64,000 nt of DNA from Parus major (Eukaryota; Chordata; Aves; Passeriformes; Paridae), in contig NC_031799.1 of the NCBI RefSeq assembly GCF_001522545.3, positions 33,737,958 to 33,801,957 of the forward strand. The letters are read 5' to 3'. A model generated the notes under the pieces. That model saw only the letters and a program-made list of their open reading frames with translations, was not told the DNA's origin and did no database searches. This document shows positions 25,113 to 39,385 of this stretch, piece after piece (the stretch's first letter is position 1; every line of letters begins with the position of its first letter). The position numbers and the translations under genes were made by a program.

Positions 25113-27048
25113 CAACCACATCCACAAATATTCCTATTTAAAGTAATGCAATGCTAGTCCTAATTTACTGAAAAACTTCCTCTTTTAACATTCAATGAGA
25201 AAAAGGTAGGAAACTGAAATGGAATGTCTGGGTTTCAGGAAAAACATTTAAAATACTGCTGAGGCTATATGATATTTCAAGGAAAAAATACGTTTAAGCA
25301 GGAACTTACAGATTTTTCTATGAAAATTTTGTGCATCAGGGAAAACAGTGGATCTAATCCTTGTAATTGTCTAGCAATTGTCTAAAATTGACAATGTAAA
25401 AATAGTAAAAGAACTGGGAAAAATAATAATCACTTTAAAGCAAAACATTATTGGGAGGTAGAATAATTATTTCCTCATTCCCAAGGTAAGTTGGGAAAGA
25501 TCTACTGGAGGAAATATTCTCAAAGTTGTGTTTCCCATTCCTTCTTCCACTTCAGAAGTTCAGCACTGCAGTAGGTAAAGTTCCACAAGGCACCACAGCA
25601 CTCACTAAAAAGATTACAAAAAAGATTAAGAACACTGAGCTTACAAATTCTGGTAAGACTCCTACTCTTGTATCGTGCCATTGACACCTTCAACTGACAT
25701 GATACTGAAAAGAGTATTTATAATGAGGATTATTATTTTTCCTCTAAAACAGAGCTCCATTTTACAGTACTTTGATTTGGAAATTATGTGTAACTGAGCC
25801 ATGTTATTAATTTAATGCACTAGAACAAGTGGTACAGAGGAAAAAAAAAAGAATTAAGTTAATTCTGCAGTCACCAAGTAATGTTCCAGCACAGCCGAGA
25901 TCTGTGAGAGCCACAATACAATAAATACATCTTCCTCCTACACAATTATAGGCAGATTGTCACTAACTACACAAAATCCCCACCTTGAATAAGGAAAGGA
26001 AATGAAGGATGAAGGAAATGAAGGAAAACTGCAGTAATAGTAAATAGGATATTGATTGCACAAATTCTTATCTATCACAGTAGTTCAATTCATCTCCTAC
26101 AAAAATATGTTATAGAGAGCTGACCATAGAATCAGAGAGTATATAGGATTAGAAATTATCATTATGGTAAGCATATCAACTTCTGCTTTGAAAGTACAGA
26201 AAATATAAGACAAAATAATTTAAAGTGTAATTACAATGTAAAATAAAGCATAGCTTATATTATAAAGCTATAATGTTTTTGTTTTTTTTTTTTAAGGGCA
26301 TCACATTATTTCTGTTAATAAAAACAGAAATGGAAGAGCTACAAACACGACTGGAAGTTTTTTTTAAGATTTGCCCAGTTTCATTAATTTGCATTAAGAT
26401 TTTCAGGATGCATTATATAAAATTTTATTAAGCAGAAAGAAACAGAAGATATAAATTGACAAATTTACATATGAAGAGACATTAATGACTGATTAAGACA
26501 TCCTCCTCAATGATTTTTGCTGAATCCTCTTACTTAAGACCAAAATGGGTAATTCATCATCCCTGGCAAATTTGCTGCCCTAGCTAATTCAAAAGACAAG
26601 AAATATTTTTTTAAAAATATGGTTACCACAAACAAAGTAAATTACATTAATATTTCAACTTCTACCTTTCAGTATCTCCTAGTTTTGTATTGAAGACTCT
26701 ATTATGGATTTTTAATCTATGAAAATAGATATATGCGCCCTCCCCCACAGAGAGACTTGCTAGATTTTCTTCAACAGTGAAGGTTTGGGTCAAAGTATCA
26801 AAGAGGACACTGTTGGGAGAAGAAATCTCCAGGGATTTCCATGCCATGCTACTGTAGTTAAGAACAAATGGCCCAAAGGTAAGGATAGGTATCTAAGCTA
26901 GCAAAAAATAATCATCTTATTCTTCTCAGGCTTACTTTACTTCCACTACACCACAGAGCGCAAAACTTGCTTAAAGTCTGATTCTGAATGTAGAAAAACC
27001 TAAGGTAAAACATACTTCCTAGGTCTTAAGTATCTGGGAGTGGAGGTA

Positions 27049-27267
27049 AAAAAACCTTCAACAAACTAACAAAAAAACAAAAACCCAAAATAAACAAACA
27101 AACCCCCCCAAAAATAAAAAAACAACAACACACAAAAAAAAAACCTACAAAAAAAAGCGCAAACAAAAAAAAAACATGAACAAGCAAACAAAAAACAAAA
27201 CAAACAAAAAAAAACCCTCACACAAACACACCACCCCCGCCCCCCAAACCCACAAACAAAAACAGAG
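27049..27267 (+). repeat. A/C-only low-complexity tract, about 220 bp
   Basis: Almost only A and C on the plus strand, in irregular CAAAA, CAAACAAA and CCCCCC units. The minus strand therefore reads as a Phe/Cys/Val-rich open frame without meaning. Confidence 0.9.
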
Positions 27268-29083
27268 CCACTATGTCCATAAAAGTGACATATATAAGCC
27301 AAAATACCTATGCACAAGGCTGCTCACAGCATCCAGGCCCAGATTTTCCTACTAGCAAACTCTGAGGATACTGGTATGGCACCTAAAATTGTAGCCTCAT
27401 CTCAATGAATACCAACACCACTTACTCCAACTCACGGACATGCATTCTGTGCCAGTAAGACAATTCCTGTAGTATTTCCAGGCATAAGAATGCGACAACG
27501 CATGAACTAAAATTTCTCTGTATTCTTCATGTGTTCAAGCTGTTACAGGGATTCACTGCCCTTGGAGATACTGACAAGTATCCAGATAAACACTTGTCAG
27601 AACAGGAACGGTGGCAACATTAGGAACCGGTGATGATTTCACAACTTTGCAGTGTAAGGTCACTCTCTGCTCCCAGTCTGGTATTTTTTTAGCTCTTTAT
27701 TTCTGCTTAGTTAATTGCATACATCTCAGCATATCAGAGGATAATTACACAGTATTTTGTGTACTGGAAGTATTTTTCACTGGAAGAAAAAATTGAATAA
27801 CTACATGTAGCTTTCTTTACCTTATATGGGAAGCATATACTGGACTTGTACTGCTTTTGAAAGGGTATCTGTTCAGCATTAATCGAATTAGGAAAGCCTG
27901 TTAAAAATAAAGCGTAATTCTTTCCTTCCTTTCACCAGCTAAGTAGAACAATAATTTTTCTTAGCATCAGCCAAAGAGGAGGGCGTATAATGGCAACATG
28001 ATTATATTCAGTCACATTTGAACATTCAATCCCTAGCTGAAGACAGAGTTCATGTATATAAGCACCACCATATATACTGCCACTCTTGAATACAAAAAGC
28101 ATATCATATAATAAAAAAAACATACTGACTTAAAAGAGATTTGAGATACTTCACTACAAGATTATAAGATATTAGTAAGCTGTAATACATTTATAGAAGC
28201 CCACACAGGGTTTGTGATTCGAGTCATCTATTACACACAGCAGTATATGAGAAGCAAATATTGAGAATGAGGTCTTCTTACAAAAATAGACTGCTATGCC
28301 TGTCTGAGGAGATCCACACTCGCTAAACCATGTGAATTTGACATTCCTGTGATTAAATGGCCAGCCTTACAAATATATTGTAATGATGTCCATTAATTTG
28401 GGGAAGCAGGATGTTAACAATTATGGTAGTTAGTATCACAATTACCAGCAAAATAAAAAGTTAATTTTTTTTTTCCTTAAAACCAGCCTGTATGATACAC
28501 CAATATCCATATATACATGTTTTAATAAAAGCTTAACTTAAATTACCTGTTTTGTTATGAAAGGTATACTATGAAGCATTTGGGCTGTGTAATATGCTTA
28601 ACATAGCATTAGCAAGAAATTCTGCAATTCTTACTCTGCTGACAATTAGTCTGTGAAGTCAATGTGATACGAAGTAATAGTGGTATTTAACAATAGGATG
28701 AAACTCAAAACGCCATTTAAAAATGCACAACAAAGGAAAGTTCATAAAATAGCTAAATGAAACCTACACCTAACTGCTTCTCATAAGGGAATTCTCCTTT
28801 TCAGTATAAAATGTTGGGTTTTAATGCACAGAAACAACATTTAGAGAATGCAGTAGAAAATACCTAAATTAAAAGAGTTTTTATAGATACATAACACCTC
28901 AAATAAAAAACTGCCATCAGTTTTGGATACCTTGAAATATTTTGCAAATAGTAGGACACAGAAAACAGGTACCACCTCTGTCTAAGTAATTCTTTATCCA
29001 TCTTGGCTAACTGATACTAAGAGAATGATCAGTACCCAAGAACCAAGCTAGCAGATTCTCCATATAAACATTCTGAAACACAA

Positions 29084-29190
29084 GATGGAAAAGAGGAAAA
29101 ATGAAGACGGGAAAAAGGAAGAGGGGGGAAAAAGGCAGAGAAGGAAAAAGGACAAGGGGGAGAAAAAGGAAGGGGGGGCAGAAAGGAAAA
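29084..29190 (+). repeat. Polypurine tract
   Basis: About 105 bp nearly all A and G, with repeated GGAAAAAGG and GGGGG blocks. The 110-codon Lys/Glu/Gly-rich open frame starting here is a by-product of the composition. Confidence 0.92.
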
Positions 29191-29781
29191 CAGGACACTT
29201 CTGGAATTCTATAAATACTACCATTCTACTTTCACTTATGTCTTTTTCAGGAAAGATGTACAGGGATATTTTTGCTGGAGTTTTTTGTTTTGTTTGTAGG
29301 CTTCTTTGGTTGGTTGTTTTTTGTTTGGTTGGGGGCCAGAGAGAGGGGAGGGCTGAGTGTGTACTTTATTCAGTCCCCAGCCTAGAGCCTGTCTTACTCA
29401 GCAATCATGTCAAATAAGGTTCCATAATTTCCAGCTATCTATTTCTAACTTAAATGTGCCATACCATACTCTTGTTCAAAATAGTACTTAATGTTAACAA
29501 ACACTGGGGAAAGAATGGGGCTTGCAAGCACCCAAGTACTTCTGTTAACATGCAGAGCAATAGTGAAAAGAAATTTCCTTGCCCTGTCTATTATCTACTT
29601 CTCCAGATTTCTGTTTATTTTTTATTACAGAAGTGGTTTCTGACTCTCAGTGCAGACAACATTCTCTTCTATCACATAACAAACTAGCTCACACCAGCCT
29701 ATCACAAAAATTAGTTACTTTCTAAACATTCAGCAATGTGTAAAGGAGTCCTCAAAAGAAATGTTGTGAAGATTTACTCTT

Positions 29782-29810
29782 AAAAAAAAAAAAAAAAAAA
29801 AAGAAAAAAG
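29782..29810 (+). repeat. Poly(A) run
   Basis: About 20 A followed by G and six A in PRUNE2 intron 1. No upstream retrocopy recognised. Confidence 0.95.
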
Positions 29811-30236
29811 GTATATCTGAATAAAGAAGCATGCCACTGCTGAACTTCTCTGGACTGTCAGAGATTAACAATCTATCATGAGGGCTAAATATTTTTAATG
29901 TGTCTTACCACTATAACTGTTTCACTGTCAACCAGTCACCGACTACAGCTGTGTATTCTGCTGGGATCTCTGAGGGATGGAGCTTATCCTGTCCTTCCTG
30001 TCTAAATATGACAAGTCAGTTGATTTAAAGTGCTTTCTCAAGAATCTGTGATGCTCTGCATCTATCTGTTCATTACACACTTATTAATATTCAGGCTTGA
30101 AAATACATGGAAGAGTACATCAAACTATGTCCACAAAGTAAAAATACCTATTTCAGATTTTGTAGAAGAGCTTGAAAAAAGTTGTTTACCATTCTTCTTT
30201 TTGTCTCAAAGAAAGAAATAAAAGCTCTTCACATTT

Positions 30237-30612
30237 CACAGAATCATAAAATCCTTGAATACCTCAAGTTGGAAGGTATTCATGGGACCATCAAGTCCAA
30301 CTCCCTGATTATTGCAGGACTACCTGAACTAAACTCGATTAATAAAAGCATCACCCAGACTCTCCTTGAATTCTGAGTGGCTTTCATGCTATGAACACTT
30401 CCATAAGAAGCCTGTTCTAGTGACTAACCACCCTCTCTTTAAACAAGGAACCTTCCTAATGTCCAGTGTGAACATCCCCTGGCACAGCTTCATTCTATTT
30501 CCTTATGATCTATCATCGCTCACAAGAAGAGATCAGCAGCTCCCCTGCCACCACTCCATGTCTTGCCTCAGCCTTCTCTTCCCTCAAGCTGAGCAAACCA
30601 GGTGACCTCAGA
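30237..30612 (-). mobile_element. CR1 LINE 3' fragment
   Basis: The plus strand starts with the complement of a CR1 3' end (CACAGAATCATAAAAT, then TTGGAAGG, ACCATCAAGTCCAACTCC). It continues through the GCCTGTTCTAGTGACTAACC, AACCTTCCTAATGTCC and TCCCCTGGCACAGCTTC blocks and stops near CTGAGCAAACCAGGTGACC. The copy is diverged. Confidence 0.85.
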
Positions 30613-33471
30613 TATTCCTTTGAAGTCTAGCCCTTGAGGCCCTCAACTTTTTACTTCAAATCAAAGTGAAAATAGAGCATTAAGAGTGCTTTATTTCTTT
30701 AACAGTGTTTGTCAGAAAGTCAAAAGCTATAGCATGCTATACGGGAATAGGAAAGCCTAGTTTCCTGTCTTTAGAGGTGCAAATTTACCAAAGAGATCCG
30801 TGTTTCTAATACATACGAAAGATTCCAACTTGACCAGTCTTATTCAGTGAGATCTCTAGTCCCATCACCTCAAGAATTTTCTTGCCTATCTCAACAATTT
30901 CTAGAAACAGACTCCCTGGGGGTCTGTGTTTCTCTCTGTGTGTGCAAGTTACAGAGAATGTGAGTGTACAAGGGACCTACATGAAAGTGCTCATTTAACC
31001 ATACAGACTAAGTGAAAACTGCTAAGGCTGAGATGCCAGGTTGGACAACCACACTCAGTGTTTGCAGCCCCTTTCCATCTTCCTCAGTCTTACCTTCTTC
31101 AGCTGTCATATATAGTCTCTTCCCAAAGAATCTATGTTGTCACTTTGGAAATGTTAAAATCCAAACCTGTGCTTTAAAGTGAGTCCTGCATTCTCACAAT
31201 GCAATCGATCTGTAATGGAGATTTTCATGCATCTGAGAAAGATGCTTACACCTTACAATTCCTGGAATTCAATCATCCTCTGAGTTTTTAAACTGGACAG
31301 AACACATCAGATTACTACGCCAGCTGTAGCTTCTGGTATTTTACTGTGGCTCAAACAATTATATAAAATACAGATGTATAACCACTTCTGATTTATGGAA
31401 GCAGAGAACAGATTCTGCTCCTACAAACTGCTGTTAATTGAGTATCAGTAATTACTACCTGGTTGGAATAAAAACAGCTAAATTCTAACCACTGCTTAAT
31501 AGGGCAACTAACTAGGTTGCTTTTGCCACACCACCATCAAGTAGCACTGATTTAGGGTCTGAAAATTTGAGATATGCAAGGACTTAAACAAATTCTAAGT
31601 TGATGGAGGACACATGCAAACAAGTGGAGCTAGAAATATGCAGAATGTCATTTCACATCTTGTTTAGCACCTTTGCTCATTTTTTAGTGCAGCAAAATGC
31701 AGAGGCAGATAGGATGATCTGTTTTTTTAGCAAAAGACAGCATGTCGCATGGTAGAACTGAAAGTGGCAGTTCAGAAACAACCACATCCCAAAAGGCTAA
31801 TTTATCGTAAAACATGATGTATGAAAGAATGAATCTGTAGCTCATTTGTTGTCACAGAAGGGAAAGACAAACTACACTAGCACTAGCACTGATGAAGAGC
31901 CACAAAGTACTTTCACTGCAGTGTTCTGAAACTGTTGAAATTTACGGAGAGTCTACACTAATTTCACACACACTGTACACTCCTCTGCTCTTGAAAGCCA
32001 TATGGCAGTATCATAGCTCTGCCTGTTGAGTATTGTACTTGGTGAAAAGGAGACTGAGTAGAGAGAAAAAAATAGGGGAAAGGAAAAAAAAACATAGGCA
32101 ATTAATTAACGCTCTTTGGAAACTCCAAAGTTGAGTAGAAAAGGACACAAGAAGGTAAGTTCATCTGCTTATTGCTGTCGGCATTAAAAGCAAGCATTTT
32201 TGTATTTAGTGCTCCATTTCCACATACTAGGGCCACTCTCCTCAGTTTTACCCAGTATAAATGTAAACAAGATCTCAGCATTTTTAATCAAGCAGAATTC
32301 ATAGATTTCATACTTACCTAAATTTAAACAAAAATATTTATTTCAATCAGTTAATTTTCTTTATCAACTGTAACTTCTGTTTTACTTAGAATATGTAAAT
32401 AGATGATCTTTTCAGACCATGAGATTATAACTGGATCAATTATCATATGGGGTGGCGGGGGTCAGGGGGAATTGATGGCTACTTTGATTGGTTTTTCAAA
32501 TGAAGGCTCCAACACCTTGATATTGAGATAGGCTCATACCATACCTCAGCTATTGCACAAACTTTGCAAAACAGATCAAGCAAAGTATCTCTGACCCAGC
32601 TTCAGAAATTGTTCTTCCACTGCACAAACGGTGACAGTTAAAAACTGTGCAATGATCTTTAAGATGTTAACAAATAGCTAACATTAGTTTATTTCATTCA
32701 CTTTCACATGTGATTTAAACAGGATATGAGCCAGTGTTTTCCAGTCTGGAAAGCAAAGACTAGAATTCCACTTTACATCACTCTCTTATCCCTGGAATGA
32801 AGTCTTTAATGCATAGTTACACCACTTCAGTCAATGAAATCTTTTTATTCTTGTCCTAAGACCATCAGTACTGAAGTTCTAGTGTGCATCAGATTGTCAA
32901 AGAAGAAAAGGCATCCCTCACAGTAGCATAAAACTGCCTCTATGTAAGTTTATGCAGTTTGCCTTTTAGAACATACAGAAAGCAAAGAATCGTATAAAAC
33001 CATCCCATACCTCTTCCTTTTGTACACAAAACAAATTTTATGTAAAACAGTAGCCAAGTTGCAAAATTTTAAAGCTGTTTGCAGCAACTGCAAACAGTTT
33101 TATCTATCATCAGCCTCTACAGTCCCACCCTGTCACAGAGAAAAATGCAGAGATTTCCTTTTAGGTGGTGGAGAAAAAGTGTATCATCTCTTTACTGCAG
33201 ACAACAAATGCTCTAGTGATACAGTCTACAAACCCCTCACAAACTGAAAGAGTAATTAATTTTGAATTTTTAAAAAAAAGTTTTTAATTTGGGTAAACTT
33301 GAATTACAGTATTTTTGCAAGTCAAAAAATTAACACACATCCTATTTCACCTAAATCAAGAGAAAGAACAGTCAAATCCATCTTTGGAAAAAGGGAAAAT
33401 TGTGTTTGTTTTATGCATTACAATTATTTCAATTGAATGGGTAATTGCCATTTTTATGTTAGTTAAATTAA

Positions 33472-33498
33472 AAAAAAAAAAAAAAGAAAAAAAAAAAG
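33472..33498 (+). repeat. Poly(A) run with single G
   Basis: A homopolymer interrupted once by G, in PRUNE2 intron 1. Confidence 0.95.
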
Positions 33499-35735
33499 AT
33501 AAAAATCAAAGAAGCACAGAACCAAATCCAAAACCAGAAAAAAACTGGAAGTGAAATGGGGAGTTAAATCATATCTGGTCTTTTAACTTTATAAGTCTGC
33601 TTATTTGAAACAGGTAAAAAAGACATGCAGGAACCCTGCAGACTAACCTTTCCAAGACTTCATATAGTCCTGAACACCCTCTTACAAACACAATACTAAG
33701 GTACATCACAAAAAGCCACGTGGTCCTCTAACTAATGTGACTTCTAATGATAAAGTCTGAAACAGATTTATCTGTAAGAAAACTAAGCAAACATATACGA
33801 GATTTATGTGGTCTGCATACAGGCATTGTCAAACATAGAAGCTTATTTTTCCAGCAGGGTAAACCACCACTGTACTCCATCCAACTCAGCTGTAACACAG
33901 CCAGGCCTGCAAATGACTTTGAATGCTGAAACCTTTTCTAAGTCAGAGAAAGGCTGCTGACTTAGTCAACTGGTTATTTGCCAGCTGTCTATATTTAGGA
34001 CTGTCCCTGCAAGTATTCAAATGTTTAGCACATATCACTGCTTCAGAAAAAGTCAAATACATTCTAAGCAGAGGAATTCTGCTTCTCATCAAAGGGAAGT
34101 TTTCCTCTTTCCACCTATCCCACTGACTCCAGAACAGCATACAAGGTTCCCCAAGCAGAATATGCCTGTCTCTGTAGCACTCCAGATTCTAAGTCTGCAC
34201 GTATTTCCAGGATTTATAAGAGCATGACAGTGCTGAAAAAACAATTCAGAGTCTTCTTCTTTCCTACCAACTCCTCTTTGATCAGGATTTTGTAATCATT
34301 ACTGTACAAGTGCAAGGAAATATTTTCTGAGAATGACAATTTTCATGCTGGGTAGCACAATGAGATTAACCATTAGGGAAAAGGTCACTACAGCATGATG
34401 GTGTCTCAGAGGCAAAGGCTCGTTTAGCAGCTAACCTAGTTAGTTAGCAACTAACTCCAGGGACTGCATACAGAGCCACTTCCATACACAAGACTAAATT
34501 AAAAAACAAAACTGTGCCTATTACAAACAGACATGAGCACAATTACTGCTATCAAAATATGACAAGATCAAAATTTTCTAAGTAGTACCAAACAGGTAAA
34601 TTATTTAGTAGTCCAAAATAGGTACATTGCAAAATCAAACTGCATTCTAGACAGATTTTCTTATAATAAGGTTTAAGATTAATAAATTACAGCTAGAAGG
34701 AAATGTACAGAAGCAGGTTATGACTGTGCAAGATGGAACTGGGCCAGTGCATTAGGTCTGTTAGGCCTATTACACATTATTCAGTTACTGTCAAATGATT
34801 AAGTAAACAAGGAAGGAGAACTATCTGACGTCCTCTGGATGTCATCATTTTCTGAAATTTTCCTAATCTTTTCATTGTCCATCCTCTGTCCTTATTGTGC
34901 TACAATATATTTGGATCTCATTAGAACAAGTGATATCATGCCTGTTGTTAAGGATCTGTCAAACTGTTTTTGGGACCAGACTCCCTTCTTTTAAGAAAAT
35001 GAATATAACAGGAATGTTACAGAATCATTCAAATCCTAAGCCTGATCTCCCTCAGGACACCCAGCTGGCAAACAGGACATCCATGCTGCTACAGTCCTGC
35101 CCTTTCCAAACTAAAATCCTACCTTCCCAGCATAAACACAATCATATAGTCCAGCTGAGCATAGTTAAAGCTGAGGTTTTACTCCCTCTCCTTTTACTAC
35201 TCCTCTCTTTCAGAGGAACATAAATCACAGACAAATATGGGACTGCTGAAAGTATCCTACCTGTAACTCCAGTCTGTAATCCTGGCATCCTATTCAGTTT
35301 AGGCACACACTTCTTATCTACTGCAAAGTCCTGCAGGCCTGTTTAGCTCATCAACCTTTCCTGCCTGTCCTCAGAGCTAATATTCTGGCTATCATTACCA
35401 GATAACAGATGGTTTAATCAAATAAACATTATTTGGTTTCAACAGAAGTAACCTAACAGTTTCCACAACCATGCTGTGGAAAGCCTTCCCCTCCTAGCCT
35501 GTGGCTCTGACTCTGACACGTTGTCTCTGCCCATACAGACCTCCCTCTTCCAACCCTCCTTGCTCCAAGACATTCAAGAAAATGCCTCAAAAACATCTTG
35601 AATCCTCCTCTGCTTCATTTATCATTTCCTACTCAATAATGAAACACTGAGTTTTATCTTCAGACAGTATATAGCAAGGAATGGAAAGAGAAGTCAGATT
35701 TAACTCTTCTCTGATGTTGTGCCTATGCTGAAAGA

Positions 35736-35779
35736 CTGAGGTTTTTTTGGAAACCTATGCTGAGGTTTCCAAACCTCAG
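35736..35779 (+). other. Bulged inverted repeat, 17-bp stem
   Basis: Arms CTGAGGTTT (35736-35744) plus GGAAACCT (35749-35756) pair with AGGTTTCC (35763-35770) plus AAACCTCAG (35771-35779). A 4-T bulge lies on the left arm and the loop is 6 nt. All 17 pairs are Watson-Crick. Confidence 0.9.
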
Positions 35780-38201
35780 ACACTTCTGGGTTTTTTCTAA
35801 CTCCTACTCAAAACTGCCCTTTGCTAAAATGCTAACAAATAAGTTAGGAAAAATCAAACCAATTATTACCAACTACTACCACCATACTACTTTGAATTTG
35901 TCCACTTCCTCCACTCTTAAGACCCTTCAGATAGGAATTTAACTAATTTTTAAATTAAGTATTTTCTTGTAATCTAGCACAACAAAATCATGGCCAAAAT
36001 TTAACAGTTGTGTGATACCCTAGTAAATAACCTACTACACTGGACTGAAATGCCTTTGGAATTCATTTGTGTGTAGAACAGAGTATGAAGTATGTCAGCT
36101 ACATATGCAATGATTCAACACCCCAAAAGTTAACCAGGATAGAATTTAACCTTATCTTATTAAGTGAAGTGTGCTTCACTTATCACTGCAGCAGAAACTG
36201 ACTAAATGCAAGGAATGTAGGTTATTGTTTAAAAATGGTATTTCCATCATCCCAAACCATAAAAATCTATGAGGAAAAGCATTTTAAATTCTCAGTTTCT
36301 GCCACATGCAGTCTGTCTGACTTTACTGGAACTGTAAAAGCTATTAAATTACCTAATATATTTTCCTCGTAATTACATGTTGCTTTCTAAAGTAGTTTTA
36401 CATACGTTCATCCAATCCGGGTTTAATTTTGCTTTGCTTATATGCAAAGGCCTTCTCTCCCTCCTCTAACAGACCTCATTTTCTAGAAATACTTTCTTTA
36501 TTAAGCTTTTCCTGACTGTTTCGCAATTAGATATTTATACCTATATGTACCTGAATGAATGATTCCTTTCTTTCTTTGCATTACTTCTAGCAACCTCATA
36601 GATCCAAACTGCTCTCATGTCTCAGTGCAGAACTAATTTAATCAAGTTTTATGTTTAACTCTTTTTTTTTTTTTCTTGGACATCAATTCTTTAAATAATT
36701 TTCTTATGATTCCTTGAATTCTTTTCCCAGTTAAAACATATTTTTGATTATGTGGTACACATAAAAGAAGGAAGTATTCCACTTTGAAACTGTATCATCA
36801 TGACAAAAACCAGCCCTTCAATATTACTCCAACTGCTCATAACTATACTTTGTTTAGAAATTTACCTCAGAATTATGTTGGTGCAACATTTATAAGTTTT
36901 TCCCTTATTACTAATAAACACTGACTCTGTAATTGCTGCAGCATGATTTCTTCTGACAGACTGAGGTAATAAAAGAATAATCAGCCATACCACTCCGATT
37001 CTGCAACCTTTTCAGGCGTATATACAACTTCTGTATCTGAATATTTCAACTGGAGTCAATATCATTATCCATACTCTTTAATTCTTACATAGCATAAGTG
37101 CCTTGCTAAGTGGAGTCAAGCCCCTTGTGCGCTGCTGGATGAATGCAAAAAAGATACATGAAAGGGTAAGACTTAATTCCTTGTCTAAATGGAAGGGTTT
37201 TTATTCCTGGGCTTGGAGATGTTCAGCAGTTTATGGGAAAATAACTTCTGCTTCACTTCTGTAGTGTCTCCCTGTAAAGCCAAAACTATTCCAACTAAAT
37301 CCAATATTATTTTCAAAGTAACCACTGTGTATTATTGATTTAAAAACTCTAGATAGGAAAGTAAGAGGCAATATGAATAAGCACATAAGTGACTCAGCTT
37401 GTCTTTAAACTGCAGACACATAAATCGACTCAAGTCATGCCATCATCACTAACTGTTCTTTGAACTCCTGTGCCTCAGAAACAAGCACAACATTCATTTT
37501 TCATATCTATCAAAGCAGTGCCTTAAAAGCCTTTTTTACTATTCTCAAGGGCATCCCCTAGTCAAGGGTCTGGCCATCAGTTTGGAAAATATCCAGTCTC
37601 ACAATCCAGTATTTCTTTGGGCACACCTGTCTGGGACCGTAATAGCCCATTTGTCCAGTGTGTTACCCCGCCAGGTGTAACATTGGTCTCTTTCCTTCTA
37701 TCAGCAAGAAATTAAAAGAACTTCAATTTTTAGAGGGTTTGGGGTTTTTTTCCCCAAATACTGTTAACTGCTGAAGATGACATAGCACTTAGAAAGATTA
37801 TTTCCCCAGCTAATTTGCTATTCTCTGCAGGAGGAGGACCATCTTTCAATTACTAGTTTGAAGCACTTTGCTGCCATATGTGGTTATCTCAGTATCATCA
37901 GCACATTAAGCCTTTATGGGGCTCATTCTGTTCTCTGACTTCCCTGAAGCCAGCACACAAAGCATTAGGTTCTCCATTAGGCACAGACCTAAAGCCAGAG
38001 AAAAAGCACTCTCTGGCAGTCCTTGTTTCAGCATCTCTCAGAGGCAATTCTGCAACTTTTTTTTATTATTTTTTTACACAGAATTGTTTAAAGTTAAGAA
38101 AAGTTCTTAAATAAAACAATAAGCATTCAGAGAAGGACAAGCAAGTATTATATTTGGGTATTCCAAAATATTACTGGAAATTTTTCTATAGGCCAATAAA
38201 T

Positions 38202-38219
38202 TAAAAAAAAAAAAAAAAA
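38202..38219 (+). repeat. Poly(A) run
   Basis: Eighteen-base A run followed by CCCC, in PRUNE2 intron 1. Confidence 0.9.
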
Positions 38220-39324
38220 CCCCAAAGAAAAAAGGGGTGTTATCCTTTCATGACATACTACAGAATTAAAAGTTAAGGAAAAAAGGACAGGAACAAATGG
38301 TTGGTTTTTCAATGAAGAAAAAATAGCCATGAAAGATTCTCCAAAAGAATAAGTGCCGAGGTTTGTGCTGTTTCTAATACCCATAAATAATAATATTACT
38401 TGTAGTAGGACAGGCAGGCAAATAATGAGGTGGGAAAAGCTGCACACAATACCAGATTATTTAGGAGAGTCAAATCTGTAACTGGCTACAAGAACTGCAG
38501 AAAGGACTCATGACACTGACGGATTAGGAAATAAAAGAGTAAGTGGAAACAAGAGCCAAGAAGTGCAGACTTGGCAAAATGTGAGAAAACAACCCATCTT
38601 CATTTTCAACTGAGGTGCTGTACACTGTCAGATGAGCTTTAAAAGAAGGTATTAGCAAGCAGCAAAAACATCATGCGTGCACTTTGCATGATACTCTGAA
38701 AGCATCAGAAAAATGCCTTCTGACAGTAAAACAGTATAAGTAGGATAGCAAGAACCCTTAAGAAAATGGGAGGAAAAAATAGAGAAGTCATTGTATTACT
38801 ATCAGTCTTTTATGCCATCATGACTTAAAACCTGACAGGTGGTTCTGTGTTCCCCACCTTTCAAACTGTTAAATAAAATCTTCAGAGAAAAGGCACAAGG
38901 ATGAGCAGAATCATAGAATTATGCTCATGTATGAAGAAGCAACAGAAAACTTCAGCTTGGAAATGTCTGAAAGAAGACAAGAAGGATATGGTAGTATTTA
39001 ATAAAGACCAGAGAGAAAGTGAAATAAAAATATTCACTCAGGTAGAAGCATCATAGAATACACATCAAAATTGTCAGGCAATTTAAAGCAAACAAAGAGG
39101 GATGTTGTCACTGTCAAACAAAGCACATAATAAAACTGTAAAACTCACTGTCTCAGGGATTTTGTTGAAGCCAAAGCATAGAAAAAACCAAGCACATGAT
39201 GTAGCCAAATGTATGGAAGATGGTTCTAGCTGTGGCTAACATGTTAGTTCACCTATACATTTTGATCTAAGCTTTCAGCACTTGATCAGCCTGTGTATTA
39301 TACTTTTTATAATCCTCCACTAGA

Positions 39325-39385
39325 AAAGATAGAATGGTTTAGAAGGATGTTTGATCTCATCTAGTCTCACCTATTCTTGCTTTAT
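39325..39385 (-). mobile_element. Possible short CR1 3' end remnant
   Basis: AGATAGAATGGTTTAGAAGG followed by GATCTCATCTAGTCTCACC resembles the complement of a CR1 3' terminus. It is only about 60 bp and decayed, so the call is weak. Confidence 0.4.

Noticed and set aside
26120..26180. Possible CR1 3' end (CATAGAATCAGAGAGT)
   Set aside because: Only a short partial match with no following CR1 blocks.
27066..27317. Cys/Phe/Val-rich 83-codon minus-strand frame
   Set aside because: Pure by-product of the A/C low-complexity tract.
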